Assembly: GCF_900476395.1 (NCBI RefSeq)
Contig: NZ_UIHB01000001.1
Span: 378,217-442,216, forward strand
DNA length: 64,000 nt
Origin: Xanthomonas euroxanthea
Lineage (GTDB): Bacteria; Pseudomonadota; Gammaproteobacteria; Xanthomonadales; Xanthomonadaceae
Reading direction: 5' to 3'
Made by a program: the position numbers and the translations under genes
In this document: positions 1 through 8,587 of the stretch, piece by piece
How positions within the stretch are numbered: position 1 is the stretch's first letter
Layout of the letters: each line of letters starts with the position of its first letter
Notes under the pieces: generated by a model
Told to the model about the DNA's origin: nothing
What the model saw: the letters and a program-made list of their open reading frames with translations, nothing else
Databases searched by the model: none

Positions 1-196
1 GCCAGCCGTCCGGCAGCGTGGCGCCGTCGGCAATCACCTGCACATATTGTTTGAGGAAGACCGGGCCGTCGTCGGGCAGTGCCTGCACGGCGGCGCTGTC
101 GATGGCCGCGTGTGCACGGTGGCCCCAGGCGGCGGCATTGCCGGAACAGGTCGCTGCCGCAAACAGCAGCGCACAGGCAAGAGGGGAAGGTGTCAT
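1..196 (-). CDS. Secreted S1/P1 nuclease-like or zinc phospholipase-like protein, N-terminal fragment
   Basis: The gene runs off the left edge, so only about 65 N-terminal residues are present. It starts MTPSPLACALLFAAA, a signal peptide, and the predicted mature end is WGHRAHAAID. A Trp at mature position 1 and a His at position 6 match the start of S1/P1 nucleases and related zinc phosphodiesterases, where both residues bind the zinc cluster. It would act in the periplasm or outside the cell on nucleic acid or phosphoester substrates. It lies downstream of the TonB-dependent receptor on the same strand with a gap of about 100 bp, so the two may be co-transcribed for uptake of released products. 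The catalytic centre is outside the window, so the family call is tentative. Confidence 0.45.
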   Translation of the reverse strand, partial: MTPSPLACALLFAAATCSGNAAAWGHRAHAAIDSAAVQALPDDGPVFLKQYVQVIADGATLPDGW

Positions 197-297
197 GGCA
201 GTCCTTGTGGCCTGCAGCGCGTACGCCACGCTGCAGGCGATGGATCGGGAAGTGGAGCGCTGGTAGCGAGGCTGCGACACCCCGGACGTCGGTGCAC

Positions 298-2826
298 TCA
301 GAAGTGGTAAGTCACCACCAGCCGCGAGTTGCGCTCGTAGATCGGGCGGCCGTAGATCGGTTCGCGCGTGCCCTGGCCGGAGATGGTGTCGGTGCGCGGG
401 TTGCCTTCGGTCAGCGCAAAGGTGTTGGTCAGGTTGTCGACCGACAGCTGCACATCCCACGGCCCGTTGCGCACCAGGATGTTGGCCGCCAGGGTGTCGT
501 AGGCGGCCAGCTCGGTGGTGTTCTCCAGGTCGGCGTAGCGCTTGCCGACGTAGGCATAGCGCAACGAGGTTTCCCAGTCGAACGCACCGGTGGTGAAGTA
601 CAGCGTCGGGCCCGCATTGCCGTACAGCTTTGGCTGGCGGTTGGGCATGTTGCCGTCCACGTTGACCACGGCCACTGCGCCATTGGCCACCACTTCGGTC
701 AGGTCGGACACCTTGGTGTCGTTGTAGGTCAGGTTGGCATCCAAACGCAGCCACTGCGCCGGCGTCCACACCGCTGCCAGTTCGATGCCGGGGTTGGTGA
801 CGCTGCCGCGGTAGTCCTTGGATTCGGCCGCGCCGGTCTGCGGGTTCACCGCGCTGGTGCCGATGTTGTATGGGTCGTACTTGGTGTAGAAGGCGGTGGC
901 GAACACGTCCAGGGTGTCGAAGTTGAGCTTGGTGCCGAGCTCGAACTGGTCGGCGGTGGGGATGTTGACATTGCCTTCGTTGGCGCCCTCGCTGGGCGCG
1001 CGGTGCGCACGCGAGGCGCGGCCATAGATGCCGACCGTCGGGTTGATGTCGTAGTTGAAACCCGCGGTCCAGTTGGTCACGCCCACGTCCAGCGCGGTGT
1101 GCGCGCGGGCCCCGGTGAACAGGCGCGCGGCATCGTCGGCCAGGGTGTCGGCCATGCCCAGGTTGCCGGTGCTGCGCAACATGCTCCAGGCGCGGTAGCG
1201 GTAGCGCTCGTGACGCACGCCGCCTTCCAGGCGCAGCTTGTCGGTCACCTGCCAGGTGTCGGCGATGTAGGGCGCCAGCATGCTGGTGTAGGCCTTGCCT
1301 TGAGTGCGGTCGGCGCCATAGATCACCACGCCGTCCTTGGTCACGCCGCCGACCACGTTGCCGGCCGCGTCGTAGCCGAGCAGGTCGATGGTGCGCGGGT
1401 TCTGCCGCATCTCCAACAGATAGCTCTGGTAACGCGAATTGTAGGAACGCGCGTAGTAGGCGCCGTACACGCCCAACGTGATGTCGTGGGTGTCGCCGCC
1501 CCAGTCGAAGCGGCGATGCAGGCGCAGGTCGTCGGCAAACGAATCGGCACGCACGTTCATGGCGCGGTACTGGCCCTGGATCACCAGGCCGTCGGTGCTG
1601 GCCGGATCGAAGCGGCTGCCATCATCGGTGTAGACGTAGCCCAGCGATGTCAGGCCGGGAAACGCGGCGCTGGCGGCAGCGCGGCGGCTGTTGGCATACG
1701 CGCTGGCGTCCTGCGGCGCATTGCTGGAATACAGCGCGTCGAAGGTCATGTCCAGGCGATTGACGATGGCCTTGTTGGACAGGCTCCAGCCATTGTCGAA
1801 GGCCAGGTCCAGGTTCGCGCCCAGATGGTTGAATTTCATGTGGCGGCCATCGGACAGGTCGCGCAATTCGCGCTGCGGCGCGCCGTCGGCATCGCTGGAC
1901 ACGATGCTGGCGCGCTTCAGTTGCGCAGTGCTCAAGGTGCCGGTGAAGCGGTCGATCAACGGGTCCAGCGAACGCGTGGTGTCGCGCGGGTCGTACAGCG
2001 GGATCGGCATGTAGAACGCATTCTTGTCGTCCAGATGCTTGGCAGTGAAGGTGATCTTGCCGTGGTCCAGCGTGTGCGTGAGGTTCATGCGGAACTGCCC
2101 GCCCTCGTCGGCCGGAAAGTCCACGTCGCGGTAGCCGTCGTTGCGGCGCACGAAGCCGCCGGCAGCCAGATACCAGCCGTCGGCCAGCTTGCCCGACCAA
2201 TAGCCGTCGAGCCGGTACAGCCCGGTGTCGCCGACAGTGGTGCGCACTGCGCCTTCGGGCGTGTCGCCGCCCTGGCGGGTGACGAAGTTGACGATGGCCG
2301 CGGCATTGGAGGCGAAGATCGGCGAGGGCCCGCCGCGCACGGTCTCCACCGATTCGACCATCAGGTCCGGGCGCACCAGGCCTTCGGTCTTGTAGAAGTA
2401 GCCGTTGTTGTCCGGGTAGGGGCTGATGCCGTCTTCCTGGATCACCGCAAACGAGCCCTCGTCGGGAATGCCGCGGATGCGGTAGACGTTCTGCACTTCG
2501 CCGCCGGTGGATTCGGCATAGATGCCCGGCATCGAGCCGATCAGGCTGGCGAGGTTGAGCGGGGCCAGCTTGTCGATCTGCTCGGCGGTCAGCGCGGTGA
2601 TCGCATACGAGGCGTCGAACTGGTTCTGGGCCTGGCCGGCGCCGGTGACGATCATCCGGTCCAGCGAGAAGATGCCGTCCTCGCCCTTGCGGGTGGCAGG
2701 CGTGGCGGGCGCGGCTTCCTGCGCGAGCGCGGGGGTGGCCAGGGTCAGTGCCAGCGCGACGACGAGCGGACGACGCGACACGGCACGACGCACTCCGGAG
2801 CGCGTCCGGGTGTGGGTATAGGGCAT
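298..2826 (-). CDS. TonB-dependent outer-membrane receptor
   Basis: An 842-residue TonB-dependent receptor for energy-driven import across the outer membrane. The signal peptide (VVALALTLATPALAQ) ends near residue 36. The plug domain follows (about 60-190) with the typical stretch SVETVRGGPSPIFASNAAAI. The rest is a 22-strand barrel ending in the outer-membrane signature RLVVTYHF with C-terminal Phe. The start is the ATG at 2826 because it directly precedes the signal peptide; an upstream GTG or ATG would add 11 residues. The substrate cannot be read from sequence. The downstream secreted hydrolase suggests uptake of a released nutrient rather than of a classical siderophore. A TetR gene is divergent, with about 250 bp between them. 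Confidence 0.85.
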   Translation of the reverse strand: MPYTHTRTRSGVRRAVSRRPLVVALALTLATPALAQEAAPATPATRKGEDGIFSLDRMIVTGAGQAQNQFDASYAITALTAEQIDKLAPLNLASLIGSMPGIYAESTGGEVQNVYRIRGIPDEGSFAVIQEDGISPYPDNNGYFYKTEGLVRPDLMVESVETVRGGPSPIFASNAAAIVNFVTRQGGDTPEGAVRTTVGDTGLYRLDGYWSGKLADGWYLAAGGFVRRNDGYRDVDFPADEGGQFRMNLTHTLDHGKITFTAKHLDDKNAFYMPIPLYDPRDTTRSLDPLIDRFTGTLSTAQLKRASIVSSDADGAPQRELRDLSDGRHMKFNHLGANLDLAFDNGWSLSNKAIVNRLDMTFDALYSSNAPQDASAYANSRRAAASAAFPGLTSLGYVYTDDGSRFDPASTDGLVIQGQYRAMNVRADSFADDLRLHRRFDWGGDTHDITLGVYGAYYARSYNSRYQSYLLEMRQNPRTIDLLGYDAAGNVVGGVTKDGVVIYGADRTQGKAYTSMLAPYIADTWQVTDKLRLEGGVRHERYRYRAWSMLRSTGNLGMADTLADDAARLFTGARAHTALDVGVTNWTAGFNYDINPTVGIYGRASRAHRAPSEGANEGNVNIPTADQFELGTKLNFDTLDVFATAFYTKYDPYNIGTSAVNPQTGAAESKDYRGSVTNPGIELAAVWTPAQWLRLDANLTYNDTKVSDLTEVVANGAVAVVNVDGNMPNRQPKLYGNAGPTLYFTTGAFDWETSLRYAYVGKRYADLENTTELAAYDTLAANILVRNGPWDVQLSVDNLTNTFALTEGNPRTDTISGQGTREPIYGRPIYERNSRLVVTYHF

Positions 2827-3079
2827 GGCAGGGATGGGGGCAGCGGGGGAGCTGCACACTGTCGCTGTGCCATGTTTCCGCAGCGTTGCGTGTGCACCGG
2901 ATCACGCTAACTGCGTGATCCGGCACCACGATTTGTGACGTTGCGCCCGCTTTTAAGCGGTTTCAACCGTACGTGGCAGAGGGTAAAGGCATCGAGCGCG
3001 GCCGGCGTCGGCGATCAACGCCACCGGGGCGGAGCTGGACGAGGCGCTTCCTTGGAATCAGGCAGAAGGCCCCCAGACT

Positions 3080-3745
3080 ATGTGCCATCCATCCGTGTGG
3101 ACATTCGCATTCGTGAGCACCTCCCTGCCCCTGCCCGCACCGCGTAAAGCCCCGCAGCAAGCGCGTTCGCGCGCCACCGTGGAGGTCATTCGCCAGGCCA
3201 GCATCCAGGTGTTGGTGGCCGACGGCCTGCAGGGCTGCACCACCACGCGGGTAGCCGAGCGCGCCGGCGTGTCGGTCGGCAGCGTGTACCAGTACTACCC
3301 GAATCGTCAGGCGATGTTGATCGCGCTGCTGCAGTGGCATCTGCAGACGGTGATCGATGCAGTGGAGCTGGCCTGCGCGCAACAGCACGGGCGCACGCTT
3401 GCGCAGCAGTGCCAGGCGCTGGTGCGCGCCTTCGTGCAGGCCAAGCTGCAGCATGTGGAGGTGTCGCGTGCGCTGTACGCCATTGCCGAGCTGCATGGTG
3501 GCGCCATCCTGGGCGCGCAGGCGCGCCGGCGCTCGCAGCAGGCGTTCGCCGCCGCGCTCGCCACCGCCTCGGATGTGCGCTTCGACGATTGCCAGGCGGT
3601 GGCCGAGATCGGCATGGCGGCCATCACCGGGCCGTTGAAGAGCTTGCTCGAGGATGGCGCGCCGGCTGTGCGGATTGCGCCGCTGCAGGCGCAACTGGTG
3701 GTGTTGCTGCACAGTTACCTCATGGCCACCGGAGTTGCACGATGA
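3080..3745 (+). CDS. TetR/AcrR-family transcriptional regulator
   Basis: A 221-residue TetR-type regulator. The N-terminal helix-turn-helix is plain: QQARSRATVEVIRQA, then TTRVAERAGVSVGSVYQYYP, the diagnostic TetR recognition helix. The C-terminal ligand-binding half is family-variable, so the effector is unknown. The start is uncertain: ATG 3080 gives the longest product, while GTG 3113 removes an unlikely leader and begins STSLPLPAP. Its stop overlaps the ATG of the downstream sirtuin gene (ATGA), so the two are translationally coupled. It is divergent from the TonB-dependent receptor, a position typical of a repressor acting on both sides. Confidence 0.85.
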   Translation: MCHPSVWTFAFVSTSLPLPAPRKAPQQARSRATVEVIRQASIQVLVADGLQGCTTTRVAERAGVSVGSVYQYYPNRQAMLIALLQWHLQTVIDAVELACAQQHGRTLAQQCQALVRAFVQAKLQHVEVSRALYAIAELHGGAILGAQARRRSQQAFAAALATASDVRFDDCQAVAEIGMAAITGPLKSLLEDGAPAVRIAPLQAQLVVLLHSYLMATGVAR

Positions 3746-4623
3746 CGGCGTCACCTGTGCAGGACGGCAACCCGCTGCAGGACTTCATCGAACGCCACCG
3801 GCGCCTGTTCGTGCTCACCGGCGCCGGGTGCAGCACCGATTCGGGCATCCCCGATTACCGTGATCTGCAAGGCGGCTGGAAGCGCCCGCAACCGGTGACG
3901 TTCCAGGCCTTCATGGGCGAGCTGTCCACGCGGCAGCGCTACTGGGCGCGCAGCCTGGTCGGCTGGCCGCGCTTCGGCCTGGCGCGGCCCAACGCCACCC
4001 ATCACGCACTGGCCGCACTGGAAGCGCGCGGCCAGCTGGAAGTGCTGCTGACGCAAAACGTCGACCGCCTGCACCAGGCGGCCGGCAGCCAGGCGGTGAT
4101 CGACCTGCATGGCCGGCTCGATGTGGTGCGCTGCGTGGGCTGCGAGCGGCGCATGCCACGTACCGATTTCCAGCTGCTGCTCGAACGGGCCAACCCAGGC
4201 TGGGCCGACCTGGACGCGGCGCAGGCGCCCGATGGCGATGCGGACCTGGACGATGTGGCCTTCGACCATTTTGCGGTGCCGCCGTGCCCGGTGTGCGGCG
4301 GTGTGCTGAAGCCGGATGTGGTGTTCTTTGGCGAGAACGTGCCGCGCGAGCGTGTGGAGCGTGCATTTGCGCATCTGCAGGCGGCCGATGCGGTGCTGGT
4401 GGTGGGCTCGTCGCTGATGGTGTATTCGGGTTTTCGTTTCGTGCAGACCGCTGCACGCAACGGCCTGCCGATCGCCGCGCTCAACTTCGGGCGCACCCGC
4501 GCGGACGAGCTGCTCAGCCTGAAGGTCGAACAGTCGTGCGCGCAGGCGTTGGCATTCCTGCACGCGCCGTTCGATCCGTTGCTTGCACGCAGCGTCGATG
4601 ACGCCAGTGCGCGCTCGGCATGA
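3742..4623 (+). CDS. NAD-dependent protein deacylase of the Sir2 family (sirtuin)
   Basis: A 293-residue class II/SIRT4-like sirtuin, which removes acyl groups from lysine using NAD+. The Rossmann NAD motif is TGAGCSTDSGIPDYRD (about residues 25-40). TQNVDRLHQ and the catalytic His in DLHGRL follow. The zinc knuckle is CVGCERR plus CPVCGG, separated by about 60 residues, and GSSLMVYSGF is the second NAD-binding loop. All expected catalytic and zinc residues are present. It overlaps the upstream TetR gene by 4 bp, so its expression is probably linked to that regulator. The substrates are unknown. Confidence 0.9.
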   Translation: MTASPVQDGNPLQDFIERHRRLFVLTGAGCSTDSGIPDYRDLQGGWKRPQPVTFQAFMGELSTRQRYWARSLVGWPRFGLARPNATHHALAALEARGQLEVLLTQNVDRLHQAAGSQAVIDLHGRLDVVRCVGCERRMPRTDFQLLLERANPGWADLDAAQAPDGDADLDDVAFDHFAVPPCPVCGGVLKPDVVFFGENVPRERVERAFAHLQAADAVLVVGSSLMVYSGFRFVQTAARNGLPIAALNFGRTRADELLSLKVEQSCAQALAFLHAPFDPLLARSVDDASARSA

Positions 4624-4671
4624 CGCAGTGATCCATCGCAGCGGTTGTGCCCACGCGCGCGGCGCAGTGCA

Positions 4672-5802
4672 ATGGGCACCCCCGTGTCATCTGTGGATGC
4701 CCTCTTGAGCCAGCTGTTCTCTCCCATTCGCTTCGGTCCGCTTGCGCTCGCCAACCGGATCGTCATCGCCCCGATGTGCCAGTACTCCGCGCAGGACGGC
4801 CGCGCCAGCGACTGGCACCGCATCCATCTGGGCACCTTGTCGCAATCCGGTGCCGGCCTGCTGATCCTGGAAGCGGCCGCGGTGCAGCCGCAGGGGCGCA
4901 TCTCCTATGCGGACCTTGGCCTGTACGACGATGCCACCGAGCAGGCACTGGATGAGGTACTGCAATCGGTGCGGCGCTGGTCGCCGATGCCGATCGGCAT
5001 CCAACTGGCACACGCCGGGCGCAAGGCCTCCACCGATCTGCCGTGGAACGGCGGCGCGGCGATCGCGCCGGATCACGCGCATGGCTGGCAGACCGTGTCC
5101 GCATCGGCGCTGGCGTTCGGTGACGGTCAGCCGCTGCCGCAGGCATTGGACGATGCCGGCATCGATGCGGTGGTGCAGGCCTTTGTCGATGCGGCGCAGC
5201 GCGCCGAACGGCTGGGCCTGGCGCTGATCGAACTGCATGCCGCGCACGGGTATCTGATGCATCAGTTCCTGTCGCCGCTGAGTAACCAGCGCAGCGATGC
5301 GTATGGCGGTTCGCTGGAAAACCGCATGCGGCTGACGCTGCGCATCTTCGATGCGGTGCGCGCGGCGGTGTCGGACAAGATCGCCATCGGCGTGCGCATC
5401 TCGGCCACCGATTGGGTGGAGGGCGGCTGGGATGTCGAGCAGAGCATCGCCTTGTCCAAGGCGCTGGATGCGCGCGGTGCGCACTACATCCATGTCTCCA
5501 GCGGCGGGCTGGATCCGCGCCAGCAGATTCCGGTGCAGGCGGGCTACCAGATTCCGTTTGCGCAACAGATCAAGGCGCAGGTCGACACGCCGGTGATCGG
5601 CGTGGGCCTGATCACCGAGCCGGCGCAGGCCGAGGCGATCCTGCAGGACGGCCAGGCCGATGCGATCGCGCTGGCGCGCGGCATCCTGTACGACCCGCGC
5701 TGGCCGTGGCATGCGGCCGCTGCACTTGGCGCCTCGGTCACACCCGCGCCGCAATACCTGCGCTGCGAGCCGCGTGAGGCGCGTGGCGTGTTCGCCAGCT
5801 GA
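4672..5802 (+). CDS. NADH:flavin oxidoreductase, Old Yellow Enzyme family (YqjM/XenA-like)
   Basis: A 376-residue FMN-dependent ene-reductase. It starts LFSPIRFGPLALANRIVIAP with MCQYSA (the flavin-tuning Cys of the YqjM/XenA class). HAGRKAS and the His pair in ELHAAHGYLMHQF, which bind the substrate carbonyl, come next, then SPLSNQRSDAYGGS and a C-terminal GRGILYDPRWPWHAA-type end. Such enzymes reduce activated C=C bonds of enones or nitro compounds with NAD(P)H in the cytoplasm. ATG 4672 was chosen; GTG 4684 or a later start at LSQLFS is possible. It stands alone, 49 bp after the sirtuin and 81 bp before the next dehydrogenase, all on the plus strand. The physiological substrate is unknown. 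Confidence 0.88.
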   Translation: MGTPVSSVDALLSQLFSPIRFGPLALANRIVIAPMCQYSAQDGRASDWHRIHLGTLSQSGAGLLILEAAAVQPQGRISYADLGLYDDATEQALDEVLQSVRRWSPMPIGIQLAHAGRKASTDLPWNGGAAIAPDHAHGWQTVSASALAFGDGQPLPQALDDAGIDAVVQAFVDAAQRAERLGLALIELHAAHGYLMHQFLSPLSNQRSDAYGGSLENRMRLTLRIFDAVRAAVSDKIAIGVRISATDWVEGGWDVEQSIALSKALDARGAHYIHVSSGGLDPRQQIPVQAGYQIPFAQQIKAQVDTPVIGVGLITEPAQAEAILQDGQADAIALARGILYDPRWPWHAAAALGASVTPAPQYLRCEPREARGVFAS

Positions 5803-5883
5803 TTAACGCGGGGAGTGGTAAAGAAGCAGAGCGTGCGGTGTCTGGATTGCCGCTCTTGACGCAAGATCGAATAAGGAAAACAG

Positions 5884-6759
5884 ATGCCGATAGGATTTCT
5901 GGGCTTGGGCACGATGGGCCTGCCGATGGCGCACAACCTGCTGCGCGGCGGGTTCGAACTGAGTGTGTGGAACCGTTCGCCCGGGCGCGCGCAATCGCTG
6001 CGCGAGGCCGGCGCCACGGTGGTGGATGCACCGCGCGACGCCGCGCATGGCCCGCTGCTGTTTTCGATGCTGGCCGACGACAACGCGGTGCGCGCGACCC
6101 TGCTGGAGCATGGTGTGCTGGACGCGCTGCCGGCGGGCAGTGTGCACGTCAACATGGCCACCATCTCGGTGGCATTGGCGCACGAGTTGACCGCCCTGCA
6201 TGCCGAGCGCGGCGTGGCCTACGTGGCCGCACCGGTGCTTGGCCGCGTCGATGTGGCCGAAGCCGGCAAGCTCAACATCCTGGCCGCCGGCGACGAGGCA
6301 GCGTTGGCGCGCGTGCAGCCGATGTTCGACGTGCTCGGTCAACGCACCTGGGAGATCGGCCGCACCCCCGAGCAGGCCAATGCGGTCAAGCTAGCGGCCA
6401 ACTTCTGCCTGGCCAGCGCGATCGGCGCCATGGCCGAAGCCAGCGCGCTGGCACGCGGCCACGGCGTGGACGCCACCCAGTTCCTGGGCATGCTCACCAG
6501 CACCCTGTTCGCCGCACCCGCGTACCAGGGCTATGGCCGCCTGATCATGCAGCGCGCCTATCTGCCGGCCGGCTTCACCGCCACCCTGGGGCGCAAGGAC
6601 GTGGACCTGGCGATCCAGGCCGGCGCCGACAAGCAGGTGCCGATGCCGCTGGGCGAGTTGCTGCGCGCCGGCCTGGACGAGGCGATCGCCCATGGCGACG
6701 GCAACGCCGACTGGGCCGTGCTGGCAGAGGTATCGGCGCGGCGGGCAGGGCAGGCCTGA
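5884..6759 (+). CDS. NAD(P)-dependent beta-hydroxyacid dehydrogenase (3-hydroxyisobutyrate dehydrogenase family)
   Basis: A 291-residue two-domain dehydrogenase. The N-terminus MPIGFLGLGTMGLPMAHNLL contains the Rossmann GxGxxG. SVWNRSP follows, where the Arg after the second strand suggests NADP preference. The C-terminal helical domain carries the catalytic Lys in NAVKLAANF (about residue 165). The family includes 3-hydroxyisobutyrate, tartronate-semialdehyde and succinic-semialdehyde reductases, and the sequence alone does not separate them. An A-rich stretch (aaggaaaacag) just upstream supplies the ribosome site for ATG 5884. It may form a loose plus-strand redox group with the upstream OYE gene. 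Confidence 0.85.
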   Translation: MPIGFLGLGTMGLPMAHNLLRGGFELSVWNRSPGRAQSLREAGATVVDAPRDAAHGPLLFSMLADDNAVRATLLEHGVLDALPAGSVHVNMATISVALAHELTALHAERGVAYVAAPVLGRVDVAEAGKLNILAAGDEAALARVQPMFDVLGQRTWEIGRTPEQANAVKLAANFCLASAIGAMAEASALARGHGVDATQFLGMLTSTLFAAPAYQGYGRLIMQRAYLPAGFTATLGRKDVDLAIQAGADKQVPMPLGELLRAGLDEAIAHGDGNADWAVLAEVSARRAGQA

Positions 6760-7141
6760 TCGCCGCATCCGCAAGGCGGAGCTAGCCCCGCTCTCGGCGA
6801 GGCGGGAAGGCACCGCTTGCGCGTCACTGGCGTGCGTGCCTTGAAGCGCCCGCGCTCCGGCGCGGGCAGGGGGCGCGGAGCGGGGGTCAAGGTGAGGGTA
6901 CGGGGCGAAGCCCATGCAGCAGATGTCGCATGCTGTCAGCGACATCTGCTGCACACGCTCAGGCCGCTTCGCTTCAAAGCAGCACAGCCCATCTCTCACT
7001 CACCTAAACATGCAGCAGACCTTCTAAAATGCCGGCTCGTGACAGCCGCCGCTCCAGGGAGGATGCGATGCGACACCTGCATATCACGCTCGGTTCGACC
7101 GGGCGCACACCGCGCGCACTGCGCTGCGCCGGTGGTAGACG
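6760..7141. other. Intergenic stretch with a 14-bp hairpin, no gene seen
   Basis: No open frame here looks coding. It contains a perfect inverted repeat, GCAGCAGATGTCGC at 6916-6929 and its complement at 6939-6952, with a 9-nt loop and no T-tract. That could be a weak terminator for the dehydrogenase or a dispersed palindrome. I looked for remnants of a toxin domain that could once have been fused to the downstream XVIPCD domain and saw none. Confidence 0.6.
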
Positions 7142-7534
7142 ATGACCGCCGCACCGGTCGTCGACCAGGGCCCGGTGGGCCCGGACCATCCCGAGCATCC
7201 GGACCACTATCTGTTTGCGCAGATCCGCGAAGCGGTGGCCGTGCTCGATGCCGAGTTGGACAAACCCACCGACGAGGCCAGTGTGCGCATGGCCGCGCGC
7301 CTGCTGCCGCTGGCCAAGCAGCATGGCTTCGACCAGGTGGATTACGTGGTGCTCAGCCGGCACGTCGGCGAGGTGGGCGAGAATGTGTTCCTGGTGCGTG
7401 GCGAACTGGCCGACCCCGCGCATCTGCGTGCGCACATCACCACCCAGGAAGCGATGGAGACCTCGGTGGAGGCATCGATGGCGCAACTGGATGACATCAA
7501 CCGCCGACTGATGCTGCGCCTGCCGCCGCGCTGA
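7142..7534 (+). CDS. Stand-alone XVIPCD-domain protein (X-Tfe C-terminal-like)
   Basis: A 130-residue protein that is almost entirely one domain resembling XVIPCD, the C-terminal module that recruits Xanthomonadaceae antibacterial effectors (X-Tfes) to the VirD4 coupling protein of the type IV secretion system. The recognisable signals in order are GPDHPEHPDHYLFAQIREAV (residues ~10-30), an internal HGFDQVDYVVLS, an FLVRGEL-type strand, and a late EASMAQL helix in the usual VEQSxxQ position. Normally this module follows a toxin domain; here only about 10 residues precede it. It could be a decapitated effector, a decoy or adaptor, or a domain with another role. It is 68 bp upstream of purU and lacks a strong ribosome site. 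Family likeness is by eye only. Confidence 0.6.
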   Translation: MTAAPVVDQGPVGPDHPEHPDHYLFAQIREAVAVLDAELDKPTDEASVRMAARLLPLAKQHGFDQVDYVVLSRHVGEVGENVFLVRGELADPAHLRAHITTQEAMETSVEASMAQLDDINRRLMLRLPPR

Positions 7535-7602
7535 GCCGCACGGGAAAGTTACGGGCGCAAGCACTGCGCCCGCAGCCGGGTGCATTGGCTATCATTGCGC
7601 CG

Positions 7603-8454
7603 ATGCGCTCCGACTACATCCTCACCCTGTCCTGCCCCGACCGCACCGGCATCGTCTATCGCGTGACCGGCCTGCTGTTCGACCTGGCCTGCAACATCCT
7701 CGACGCACAGCAGTTCGGCGACGACGAGAGTGGCCGTTTCTTCCTGCGCGTGCACTTCGACAAGCCGCCGGGCACCGAGATTGCCGGGCTGGAACGCCGC
7801 TTTGCGCAGCTTGCCGAGGAATTCCAGATGGACTGGCAGCTGCACGATGCGCGCCGTCGCGCGCGGCTGCTGGTGCTGGTGAGCAAGCAGGGGCATTGCC
7901 TCAACGATCTGCTGTTCCGCATGCACAGCCGGCAATTGCCGGTGGATATCGCCGCCGTGGTGTCCAACCACGCCGATTTCGCGCCGCTGGCCGCCTCCTA
8001 CGGCATCGCCTTCCACCATCTGCCGGTGAGCGCCGACACGCGCGCTGCGCAGGAAGCGCAGCTGCTTGCCCTCATCGAAGCGCTGCAGATCGATCTGGTG
8101 GTGCTGGCGCGCTACATGCAAATCCTGTCGCCGGCGTTGTGCCGCGCATTGGCGGGGCGCGCGATCAATATCCATCACAGCTTCCTGCCCAGCTTCAAGG
8201 GCGCGCAGCCGTATCACCAGGCGCACGCACGCGGGGTCAAGATCATCGGTGCCACCGCGCACTACGTCACCGAAGACCTGGACGAAGGCCCGATCATCGA
8301 ACAGGACGTGGCGCGCGTGGATCACGCGATGACGCCGCGCGACCTGGTGCGGCTGGGGAGCGACACCGAATCGCTGGTGCTTGCGCGTGCGGTGCGTCGC
8401 CATGTCGAACACCGCATCGTGCTCAATGGCCATCGCACGGTGGTGTTTCGCTAG
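7603..8454 (+). CDS. purU: Formyltetrahydrofolate deformylase
   Basis: A 283-residue PurU, which hydrolyses 10-formyl-THF to formate and THF and so balances one-carbon units against glycine and methionine. The N-terminal ACT domain (YILTLSCPDRTGIVYRVTGL, ~4-85) is the methionine/glycine sensor. The C-terminal formyltransferase fold has NIHHSFLPSF, the substrate loop GAQPYHQAHARGVKIIGATA and the catalytic Asp region VTEDLDEGPIIEQD. ATG 7603 is preferred over an in-frame TTG at 7585 because the ACT domain starts immediately after it. Its presence in the same window as metF-like, mesX and mesD genes is suggestive of one-carbon logic, though they are kilobases apart. Confidence 0.95.
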   Translation: MRSDYILTLSCPDRTGIVYRVTGLLFDLACNILDAQQFGDDESGRFFLRVHFDKPPGTEIAGLERRFAQLAEEFQMDWQLHDARRRARLLVLVSKQGHCLNDLLFRMHSRQLPVDIAAVVSNHADFAPLAASYGIAFHHLPVSADTRAAQEAQLLALIEALQIDLVVLARYMQILSPALCRALAGRAINIHHSFLPSFKGAQPYHQAHARGVKIIGATAHYVTEDLDEGPIIEQDVARVDHAMTPRDLVRLGSDTESLVLARAVRRHVEHRIVLNGHRTVVFR

Positions 8455-8587
8455 CACCCTCGCATATCCCCACGGACGGTCGCAGCACGCGCAGTGGAGC
8501 AGTGCGCAGGCCACACCCGGCCCGCGAACGCGCCGGCCTGGCGCCACCGTCGCACTCGGTTCGCCGCTCCCTTCTGGAATTGCCTGC

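Noticed and set aside
79..2910. Long plus-strand open frame across the TonB receptor
   Set aside because: It is the antisense shadow of the receptor gene in GC-rich DNA: composition is Gly/Arg/Val/His-rich, no domain is visible and the minus strand is clearly coding.
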